Source: Larkinella sp051857545
Lineage (GTDB): Bacteria > Bacteroidota > Bacteroidia > Cytophagales > Spirosomataceae
Assembly (NCBI RefSeq): GCF_051857545.1
Contig: NZ_JBPZHB010000001.1
Coordinates: 930,001-994,000, forward strand
DNA length: 64,000 bases
Reading direction: 5' to 3'
Every line of letters begins with the position of its first letter. The stretch's first letter is position 1. Below are positions 44,219-51,742 of this stretch, one piece after another. The position numbers and the translations under genes were made by a program. The notes beneath the pieces are model-generated. The model did no database searches, was not told where the DNA came from, and was given only the letters and a program-made list of their open reading frames with translations.

Positions 44219-45162
44219 TGAAAACGCCACTGTATATATACAAAACAATCGTTTCTCTCCTGCTCGTCCTGGTGCTGACGGGTACGGAAAACGTCGCAGC
44301 CCAATCACCGGACAGCTATTTTGTGGCTAAAACCGTATCGGTTCCGGGTAACCTGAAACAGCCTTTGAGAACCGGTATTCAGGTTGGATTTGATGATTAT
44401 GTTTATATCGAAGCCCTGGGGAAAATCCGGGTGGGCCTGTTTTATGGGTCGGCCTATCCGGTTGGTCTTCCCAAGAGTTTCGATAACTTTTTCAATAAGC
44501 GTCGGTCTGTACTGCACGGGGCGCTGATGTGGCAAATTGGGCCGGAAAGCGGGAGTTGCCGGAAGATGTTCCGCAGCTATGATGAAACAGTTAAAAATAT
44601 TTTTATGGTATCGGAAGACCGGATGATCAAAGAGGACGGTCCCAATTACGTCGCGGGCGATTACTTCCTGAGCAAGTCGACCGGCGAATTGATGCTGGAC
44701 ATCAACGACAACGATGTCGACAACAACAGCGAACAGTATCAGGTGCGTATTTTTGTGCTGAAGCAGTATTACCACGTCAACCGCAACCAGTTCAACCACT
44801 GTCCGCTGAAGGAACCCGGCGATGGCGAGCACGACCGGCAAGGGAATGGGTGGATCCGCGAATGGCCCAACTCCTGGGTCTACCACGGTTTCAATAACTC
44901 CTACCGGGGCACCGGCAAGTATTCCGGATGCCAGTGCGTTTATGACCGGGGAACGCTGTTGAGGGGCACCGCGACCGATACCGGCAATGACCAGGGATCG
45001 TTTGATTTTGGGTTCTGGCTCGGCAATGGCGATGCCGATAATATGGAAGCCCGGCACCTGCACCTGATCCTGGACGTGCTGCCGCACGATTTGTGGGTAA
45101 AGCGCTATGGCGGCAACAACAAAAAGATGCGGTATTCACCTCCACAGGTTTTCGTGAAATAG
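44218..45162 (+). CDS. secreted protein with LecA (PA-IL)-like domain, paralogue of 34493
   Basis: The 314-residue product starts at ATG 44218 with a signal peptide ending in ENVAAQ. It parallels the 34493 product along its length: DDYVYIEALGKIRVGLF, LHGALMWQIGPESG, TGELMLDINDNDVDNNSEQYQVRI, a NHCPLK segment, GTGKYSGCQCVYDRG and HLILDVLPHDLWVKRY. The GALxxxIG and NDxDxDNN elements match the calcium/galactose site of LecA. An insert rich in Gly, Asp and Trp (about 205-235) is extra. It is a probable periplasmic or surface glycan-binding protein, co-translated with the lipoprotein upstream and followed by the caspase-like gene. Confidence 0.7.
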   Translation: MKTPLYIYKTIVSLLLVLVLTGTENVAAQSPDSYFVAKTVSVPGNLKQPLRTGIQVGFDDYVYIEALGKIRVGLFYGSAYPVGLPKSFDNFFNKRRSVLHGALMWQIGPESGSCRKMFRSYDETVKNIFMVSEDRMIKEDGPNYVAGDYFLSKSTGELMLDINDNDVDNNSEQYQVRIFVLKQYYHVNRNQFNHCPLKEPGDGEHDRQGNGWIREWPNSWVYHGFNNSYRGTGKYSGCQCVYDRGTLLRGTATDTGNDQGSFDFGFWLGNGDADNMEARHLHLILDVLPHDLWVKRYGGNNKKMRYSPPQVFVK

Positions 45163-45224
45163 TATCTTGCGAAAACCGGATGTTGCTCAATATTTAATTA
45201 ACTTTTTCCATTTCTTTTCAGAAA

Positions 45225-46361
45225 ATGATACGCTTTTTTTTACTGATTTTGTTGGCTGTGCTTTTTAGTCGGAGTATGTTATATGCACAGACACTCATGG
45301 GTACGGTTTATAGCTATTCAGACAAAACACCTTTGGCCGGGGTCTTTCTAATGGAAAAAGGAACTATGAATAGGACTACAACCGACAGTTTTGGGAGATA
45401 TACACTTTCACCCGTGTATCACCGTAGAGCTCCCCATATTGTTGTTGCAACTAAAGGTCATTTTGTTCTTACCTATGCCTGTGACAGCTTAAAGGAGGGA
45501 GATATAAAGTCTATTGATGTTTATCTTGACAAAAAGCCATCATTATGGAACAAAAAAACATACGTAGACAAGTCATTTGCAAGAAATATAGAAAAGCGGT
45601 CTGCGCAAGAAGAGAACAGCGCTGCACCGGTTTCGATAACCGCCCCAAACCCCAGTGTAACACCTTCAGTTCTAAAAAACCGCTATGCGTTTATCGTCGG
45701 GAATTCTGGTTATTTGGAGGGTCGTGGGCTGGAAGGGCGTCCGCTCAACGATGCCCGCGATATTGCCGAACGGCTTCAGACATTGGGGTTTACGGTGACA
45801 CGCCATGAAGATCTGGCGGATAAACAAAGTTTCGAAAAGGCGTTTCAGCAATTTAACCGAACGGCAAAAGGAGCGGATGCGGCCCTGTTTTTTTATGCGG
45901 GCCACGGAATTGAGGTCGCCGGCGAAAACTACATGATCCCGACCGCTGCCAAACTGGAGCAAAAAGAGGATGTGCGTTACGAAGCGTTTCCGGTCAGCCG
46001 GGTACTCGATGAGTTTCGGGAACTGGGTGCCAAAAACAGCATTGTTTTGCTGGATGCCTGTCGCGAAAATCCGTTCCGAAGCTGGAGTAGGGGCGAGGTA
46101 AACCGGGGTTTTAAAACCATCGATCTGGCTCAGGCCCGGATCGATAATTTGTTTATTGGTTATGCGACAGCACCGGGTAGTGTGGCTCAAAACGGTACGG
46201 GCCGTAATGGAACCTTTACGATGGCGCTGCTGAAGTTTCTGCGAAAAGGCGAGCGGTTTGATGATATTTTTCAGGACACAACCAATGAAGTAATGAACCG
46301 CACGGACAACGCACAACGCCCTTTTCAAACCTCAAGTTTGCGGACGAAACTGATTTTTTAA
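45225..46361 (+). CDS. secreted caspase-like (C14) peptidase with N-terminal carboxypeptidase-regulatory-like domain
   Basis: The 378-residue product has a signal peptide ending in MLYAQ. Residues 23-103 form a CarboxypepD_reg-like beta-sandwich (TLMGTVYSYSDKTPLAGVFL, TTTDSFGRYTLSPV). The caspase p20-like domain starts near 152 (RYAFIVGNSGYLEGRGLEG, LNDARDIAERLQTLGFTV). Catalytic His227 is in FFYAGHGIEV and Cys279 in VLLDACRENPF; the second small part ends in FQTSSLRTKL. Most bacterial caspase homologues (metacaspase/orthocaspase group) prefer basic residues. The signal peptide places it outside the cytoplasm. It follows the LecA-like gene by 62 bases and may share its transcript. Confidence 0.88.
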   Translation: MIRFFLLILLAVLFSRSMLYAQTLMGTVYSYSDKTPLAGVFLMEKGTMNRTTTDSFGRYTLSPVYHRRAPHIVVATKGHFVLTYACDSLKEGDIKSIDVYLDKKPSLWNKKTYVDKSFARNIEKRSAQEENSAAPVSITAPNPSVTPSVLKNRYAFIVGNSGYLEGRGLEGRPLNDARDIAERLQTLGFTVTRHEDLADKQSFEKAFQQFNRTAKGADAALFFYAGHGIEVAGENYMIPTAAKLEQKEDVRYEAFPVSRVLDEFRELGAKNSIVLLDACRENPFRSWSRGEVNRGFKTIDLAQARIDNLFIGYATAPGSVAQNGTGRNGTFTMALLKFLRKGERFDDIFQDTTNEVMNRTDNAQRPFQTSSLRTKLIF

Positions 46362-46803
46362 TTTCCCTTTTTCGGTTAAAAAATAACGCCTTGATTACGG
46401 GTGTATGTCAAACCAATTTTGTATATTTGTACAAATAGAAACGAACATACAGGTAATGCTTTACACGTTTCTATAGCGTTTTAAAACGGTTATTTATTTC
46501 CCCTTTTCTCTGGCCAGATGTATCTTTCTTCACTCGTTTTCTCGCTGGCCATGAAGTGCCAGTATTCTCGTTTTCTGTTGGGGTTTGACAGCCCTTTTAA
46601 ACGCATCGGCTACTCCTGATCTCATCTCGCCGATCAATTTCTCCCATCTTTCTTTTTAGCAGCAACCGGACTCGTATCCGTCGATTAGTGGACGTATAGA
46701 CTCCATCGTACTGCTGCGTGTTGCCCCCATTGGCCTGAAAAGCCGATGGATAACGGACGTTTTTGAGTAATAAACCCCAATTCCCACATAGTTTACTTTA
46801 TTT
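46362..46803 (+). other. 442-base intergenic region, probable long leader of the LRR adhesin gene
   Basis: No gene is visible. A -7-like box lies at 46422-46429, which would give a leader of about 370 bases before ATG 46804. The leader is pyrimidine-rich and has short self-complementary stretches around CTGGCCAG (46513-46520) and GCTGGCCATG (near 46545), but no riboswitch class that I recognise. Confidence 0.4.
46422..46429 (+). promoter_or_regulatory. candidate -7 box upstream of the LRR adhesin gene
   Basis: TATATTTG is an exact match to TAnnTTTG in an otherwise non-coding stretch. No TTTG is found at the expected -33 position, and the distance to the gene is about 375 bases. Confidence 0.35.
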
Positions 46804-49800
46804 ATGAATCATTTTTACCCAACCGGAACGAATCGGCTGCGCGTGGCCGGAAACCCTCTCTTTTTGCGGAAAAACCGCCACTGGCTCAGCCGAGCAGTTG
46901 TATGCTCCCGGTTTTTAGGAATGCTCATCGTTTTCGGGCTAGCGGCCTCTTCGCTGGCATCCGGTGCCGACCCGCATCCCGATTACGCTCCTCTGGCTGA
47001 TTTGTATAATGCCACGAATGGCTTGGGTTGGAAGAATTCTGATAAGTGGCTGACGGACAATAATCCGTGCGGTTGGTATGGAGTTTCCTGCACGAATAAC
47101 CGGGTGACGGATATTTATTTGAGTGAGAACAAGTTAAGTGGTACACTTCCTGAAAGTCTGGGAAATCTGACCAGTTTGCAAAATCTTTTTTTACGTAAAA
47201 ATGAGTTAAGTGGAAGTATTCCTAACAGTTTGGGAAACCTATCAAATTTGAAATATCTTTCCTTACAGGAAAATAAGTTGACTGGAGAAATCCCCGGCGA
47301 CTTGAGTACGCTTACCAATCTGGAAAACCTTGTTTTAAGCAATAATCAGTTAAGTGGTGAAATCCCCGGTAGTGTGGGTAATATGATCAATCTACAGTCT
47401 ATAAACCTTTACTACAACCAATTGAGTGGGGAGATTCCTGCTAGTCTGGGTAATTTAACTAATCTTAAATACCTTACTTTGGATTACAATCAGTTGCGTG
47501 GAGAGATTCCTGCCAGTCTGGGGAATCTAGTCAATTTATTGTCAATTATGGTGAGTCGAAACAATTTGACTGGTACTATTCCTGCCAGTTTGGGTGGTAT
47601 GACAAGCCTGCAAACGCTGAGTTTGGCTTTTAATAAATTGACGGGAGCGATACCGGGCAGTTTGGGGAACTTATCCAACTTGCAGGTAATGTATTTGAAT
47701 AATAATGAGTTAAGCGGGGATATTCCCGGTAACCTGGAAAGTTTAACCAAACTGAGCTATCTTTCTCTTGGCACCAATAAGTTGACGGGCATCATCCCCG
47801 GTAGCCTGGGAAATCTAACCAAGTTGCAAAGTCTTTATTTGTATGAAAATCAGTTAAGCGGTGAAATTCCGGCCAGTTTAGGAAATTTAACGAACCTGCA
47901 ATACCTTTCTTTGGGCGCAAATAAGTTGACGGGTACCATTCCCGGCAGTTTGGGGAATCTAACCAGTCTGCAAGACCTTTCAATTGGTACCAACCAGCTA
48001 AGTGGATCAATTCCGACTAGTCTGGGAAATCTAACCAATCTACAGGGCATTAACTTCAACTTCAATCAATTGAGCGGGCCAATACCTGACAGTTTTGGGA
48101 ACTTGATTAATCTGACTTCCCTTTCAATGATGGAGAATAAGCTGGAAGGCGCTATCCCCGGTAGTTTGGGGAACCTTGTCAATCTGCGGTTTTTAAGTTT
48201 GAGTACCAATAAATTGAGTGGTGAAATACCGGCTAGCCTGGGAAATCTAACCAAGGTTTGGTATTTAACGTTGGACTATAACGAGTTGAGTGGACCCATC
48301 CCAGGCAGTCTGGGGAATCTGGCTGCCTTGGAGCACCTTTCCTTGTCCCGCAATCAGTTAACCGGCTCGATTCCTGACAATTTTAGAAACCTGGCTAAAC
48401 TGGATCAGTTTTACCTAACCCTAAATCAATTAACCGGATCGATTCCGGAATTTTTGGGAAGTTTAACCAATTTGCGATTTATCGGCCTGAATGTCAATCA
48501 ATTAAGCGGCTCAATTCCCGCTAGCCTTGGAAATTTAAATAAACTGGAAAATCTGGTTCTAAGTGACAATCAATTAACCGGGGTAATTCCATCAAGTTTG
48601 GGTAACCTGACCAATCTGCAATCCCTTCGTTTAGAAAATAATCAATTAAGCGGCTCAATTCCCGCTAGTTTAGGTAATCTGCCTAATTTAAAACTTCTAT
48701 GGCTCAATAGTAATCAGTTAAGTGGATGCCTCCCGGAATCTCTAAAAGCCTTATGCGGTAAAAGTGTTCAGTTTCAGAACAACCCCGGCCTGCCCGGCGG
48801 AGGCAATTTTACAGCATTCTGCAACAACGTGCCGGGCAGCAACGCCATATCGGCGCCCACGCTGGCTTTGTCGGCCGGTATTTCCCAACCCATCCTACAA
48901 AACACGCCTTCGGTTTCGATAACCGTCACTGGCTGTGAAGGCGGCAACGTCAACTGGTCGGGACCGAACAATACCGCCGGGAGTGGATTCACCATTACCG
49001 TACCCACGTCAGCCACCGGCACGCGGGTTTATTCGGCTACCTGCACCGTGGGGAGTTGTGTTAGCCTGCCCGGAACGGCTTCGGTCGTGATCAGCTTACT
49101 GGCATCCGGTGCCGACCCACATCCCGATTATGCGCCCTTAGCCGATCTTTACAATTCCACCAACGGCTCCGGCTGGAAAAAATCTGATAAGTGGCTGACG
49201 GACAATAATCCATGTGGCTGGTATGGCGTCTCTTGTATTAATAACCGGGTGGGTGAAATCAAACTGGAAAACAACAATCTAGTAGGAACGATTCCTGCTA
49301 GCTTAGGAAATTTGACCAGCTTATGGCAACTTAGCCTGACTTCTAATCAGCTGAGCGGGGAAATTCCCAGTAGTTTCGGGAATCTTTCTAATCTGGCGTC
49401 TCTTAGCTTGTTCTTCAACCAGTTGACGGGATCAATTCCTGGCAGTTTGGCGAATTTGCCAAATTTAATTTCTATTGCTTTAAGTTTCAATCAATTAACT
49501 GGGGAAATTCCTGCCAGTTTGGGAAGTCTTACAAAGCTGATTTCGCTTTCCTTAAATGATAATAAGTTGAGTGGAGAAATTCCCAGTAGTTTAGGAAATC
49601 TGACAAAACTGACCGGTCTCGGGTTGTACAACAACAAACTGAGTGGACCAATCCCCAATAGTTTGGGAAATCTTGTCAATCTGCAAGCTTTGGCTTTATA
49701 TAATAATGAGCTAACTGGCGAAATTCCTGATGAATTGGGAAATCTGATTAATCTCGATAGGTTTTATGCCGATCATAATAAGCTCAGTGGATCGATCCCG

Positions 49801-51675
49801 GAAAGCTTCGGTAATATGTCAAAACTAAGGCAGATTTTCTTGTATAATAATGAGTTAACGGGGCCTATTCCTAGTAGTCTGGGGAATCTGACTAAATTGG
49901 AATATCTTGAATTGTTCATGAATAAGTTAAGTGGAGAGATTCCCGCCAGTCTGGGGAATTTATCCCTGTTACAATACCTCAGGCTAAATGACAATAAATT
50001 AAGCGGCCCAATTCCAAATAGTCTAGGAGTTTTGTCTAATTTGAAAGACCTCAGTTTAGCTAGCAATCAGTTGACAGGTTGTTTTCCGGAAGCCCTCAGA
50101 AAGCTTTGTAGCAAAAGCGTGCAATTCTGGAACAACCCCGGCCTGCCCGGAGGAGGCAACTTTACGGCTTTCTGCAACAACGAACCGGGCAGCAACAGCA
50201 TGTCAGCTCCCACGCTGGCACTGTCAGCCGGTATTTCCCAGCCGGTTCTCCAAAACACCCCTTCGGTTTCAATAACCGTCTCCGGCTGTGAGGGCGGCAC
50301 CGTCAATTGGGCAGGGTCGAACAATACGAAAGGAACGGGAGCGGCAATTCCGGTTTCTACCGCTGCCGTGGGGACATGGGTTTACTCGGCAACCTGCACC
50401 GTTGGCAGTTGTGTCAGTCCGTCCGGAACGGCTTCGGTGGTGATCAGTGCGCCCACCACCACCGGCAGTTTCGACGGTTTTGTCTACGGCGTCGACTGCG
50501 AAACCTTTCGGGGCTGGGCCTGGAATCGCGATAAAGTCAACACCGTTATTTCGGTGGACATTCTGGATGGAGCCACTGTCATTGCCACACTCCCGGCGGG
50601 TGATTTTCGGCAGGATTTGCTCAACGCGGGCAAAGGCAATGGCAAACATGCCTTTAGTCTTGCCATTCCCTCCAGCCTGAAAGACGGTCGCCCGCATCTG
50701 CTCACGGCACGGGTAGCGGGCAGCAGTTTCATGCTGAAAAATCCGCCCAAAGCACTGATTTGTCAGGGAAGCGGGGAACCAATCAATCTGCCACCGGTAG
50801 CCCCACCGACAACGCCTTTATCCGCCACGATTGGCTCAGCCTTCAGCGTCACGCTACCGGTTTTTACCGATCCTGAAAATCAATCGCTGACCTATTCGCT
50901 GAGCGGTTTGCCTTCCGGGCTGAGTTTTGCGGCCAGCAACCGCCAGATCAGCGGCACGGCGGCCACGGGAACTGCCGGTTCGTATGTGCTCACGTACTCG
51001 GCCAGCGACGGAACGAATGCAATGCCGACCAGCGTGGTGCTGACGGTAGTGGCGGGACCGACAACGCCACCGCCGGTGGTGACGGGCAACTTCGAGGGCT
51101 ATTTGTCTGTGGTCAATTGTCAGGAAATCCGGGGCTGGGTGTGGGACCGCAACAAGCCCAACACGCCGATGTTGGTGGAGTTTTTCGCCGACGGCATCTC
51201 AATCGGTACCACCGAAGCGAAGAACTACCGACAGGATTTGAAAGACGCCCAGAAAGGCAACGGTGCCCACGGGTATGTGTTTGCGACCCCGGCGCAGGTG
51301 AAAGACAACGTCAATCACCAAATCAGTGCCAAAGTCCAGAACAGCACGTATGTGTTGAAAGGCTCACCGATCAACCTGACCTGTGTGTCCTCCGGCGGTC
51401 GGTTGTCGGCGGAAGGTGGGGAAGACCTTCAGGCGGTTTTGCTGGGCAATCCGGTGTCGGATCAGGTGTGTGTCGAAATCCGGGGCGCCGAAGGTCAACC
51501 GTTGCGGGTGCAACTGACGGATGTCAATGGCCGACTGCTGAATGAACGGCAGGTGGAAAAAGCGGCTGCGGTGGAACAACTGACCCTGCCGGTTTTGCAT
51601 CCGATGCCGGGCCTGCTGTTTTTACAGATTCAGAGCGGCTCCCGATCCGTAACCTTGAAAGTGTTGACGCAATAA
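46804..51675 (+). CDS. giant leucine-rich-repeat adhesin secreted by the type IX system
   Basis: The 1623-residue product has a signal region (about 37-53). An LRRNT-like cap follows (ADPHPDYAPLADLYNATNG to WYGVSC, about 53-103), then about 22 plant-type 24-residue LRRs (LGNLTNLQxLxLxxNxLSGxIP, about 102-642), a Cys-containing cap and an Ig-like domain (about 679-764). The whole set then recurs: second cap (765-817), about 11 LRRs (818-1096), Cys cap and Ig-like domain (1131-1215). Two copies of a module with GxxEGxx...RGWxWxRxKxNT (about 1218-1325 and 1423-1529) flank a He_PIG-like Ig domain (1329-1419). The end (about 1538-1623) is a T9SS type A sorting domain with LTDVNGRLLNERQV and VTLKVLTQ. 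It is predicted to be surface-attached or secreted. Confidence 0.92.
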   Translation: MNHFYPTGTNRLRVAGNPLFLRKNRHWLSRAVVCSRFLGMLIVFGLAASSLASGADPHPDYAPLADLYNATNGLGWKNSDKWLTDNNPCGWYGVSCTNNRVTDIYLSENKLSGTLPESLGNLTSLQNLFLRKNELSGSIPNSLGNLSNLKYLSLQENKLTGEIPGDLSTLTNLENLVLSNNQLSGEIPGSVGNMINLQSINLYYNQLSGEIPASLGNLTNLKYLTLDYNQLRGEIPASLGNLVNLLSIMVSRNNLTGTIPASLGGMTSLQTLSLAFNKLTGAIPGSLGNLSNLQVMYLNNNELSGDIPGNLESLTKLSYLSLGTNKLTGIIPGSLGNLTKLQSLYLYENQLSGEIPASLGNLTNLQYLSLGANKLTGTIPGSLGNLTSLQDLSIGTNQLSGSIPTSLGNLTNLQGINFNFNQLSGPIPDSFGNLINLTSLSMMENKLEGAIPGSLGNLVNLRFLSLSTNKLSGEIPASLGNLTKVWYLTLDYNELSGPIPGSLGNLAALEHLSLSRNQLTGSIPDNFRNLAKLDQFYLTLNQLTGSIPEFLGSLTNLRFIGLNVNQLSGSIPASLGNLNKLENLVLSDNQLTGVIPSSLGNLTNLQSLRLENNQLSGSIPASLGNLPNLKLLWLNSNQLSGCLPESLKALCGKSVQFQNNPGLPGGGNFTAFCNNVPGSNAISAPTLALSAGISQPILQNTPSVSITVTGCEGGNVNWSGPNNTAGSGFTITVPTSATGTRVYSATCTVGSCVSLPGTASVVISLLASGADPHPDYAPLADLYNSTNGSGWKKSDKWLTDNNPCGWYGVSCINNRVGEIKLENNNLVGTIPASLGNLTSLWQLSLTSNQLSGEIPSSFGNLSNLASLSLFFNQLTGSIPGSLANLPNLISIALSFNQLTGEIPASLGSLTKLISLSLNDNKLSGEIPSSLGNLTKLTGLGLYNNKLSGPIPNSLGNLVNLQALALYNNELTGEIPDELGNLINLDRFYADHNKLSGSIPESFGNMSKLRQIFLYNNELTGPIPSSLGNLTKLEYLELFMNKLSGEIPASLGNLSLLQYLRLNDNKLSGPIPNSLGVLSNLKDLSLASNQLTGCFPEALRKLCSKSVQFWNNPGLPGGGNFTAFCNNEPGSNSMSAPTLALSAGISQPVLQNTPSVSITVSGCEGGTVNWAGSNNTKGTGAAIPVSTAAVGTWVYSATCTVGSCVSPSGTASVVISAPTTTGSFDGFVYGVDCETFRGWAWNRDKVNTVISVDILDGATVIATLPAGDFRQDLLNAGKGNGKHAFSLAIPSSLKDGRPHLLTARVAGSSFMLKNPPKALICQGSGEPINLPPVAPPTTPLSATIGSAFSVTLPVFTDPENQSLTYSLSGLPSGLSFAASNRQISGTAATGTAGSYVLTYSASDGTNAMPTSVVLTVVAGPTTPPPVVTGNFEGYLSVVNCQEIRGWVWDRNKPNTPMLVEFFADGISIGTTEAKNYRQDLKDAQKGNGAHGYVFATPAQVKDNVNHQISAKVQNSTYVLKGSPINLTCVSSGGRLSAEGGEDLQAVLLGNPVSDQVCVEIRGAEGQPLRVQLTDVNGRLLNERQVEKAAAVEQLTLPVLHPMPGLLFLQIQSGSRSVTLKVLTQ
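47107..48730 (+). repeat. first LRR array, about 22 tandem 72-base units
   Basis: Degenerate 72-base units each encode one 24-residue plant-type repeat with GNLxNLxxLxLxxNxLSGxIPxSL. Recurrent DNA words such as AGTTTGGGAAATCT and AATCAGTTAAGCGG recur along the array. Such arrays can expand or contract by slippage and recombination. Confidence 0.9.
49255..50090 (+). repeat. second LRR array, about 11 tandem 72-base units
   Basis: The same repeat class as the first array, preceded by a near copy of the N-terminal cap (49096-49254 versus 46960-47110). It is followed by a near copy of the Cys cap and Ig-like segment (50091-50450 versus 48730-49090). This indicates a large in-gene duplication. 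Confidence 0.88.
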
Positions 51676-51693
51676 ATTCAAACAGCATCAAGC

Positions 51694-51728
51694 AAAAACC
51701 GCCCGGACACGTCATTCGGGCGGTTTTT
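51694..51728. terminator. bidirectional rho-independent terminator
   Basis: A perfect 12-bp stem (AAAAACCGCCCG and its complement) encloses an 11-base loop. It lies between the convergent LRR adhesin gene (end 51675) and helicase gene (end 51743). Confidence 0.88.
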
Positions 51729-51742
51729 GTTATTAGAAAGAT

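Noticed and set aside
47107..50090. Regular 72-base repeats as a possible CRISPR array
   Set aside because: They are degenerate, have no unique spacers and encode in-frame leucine-rich repeats.
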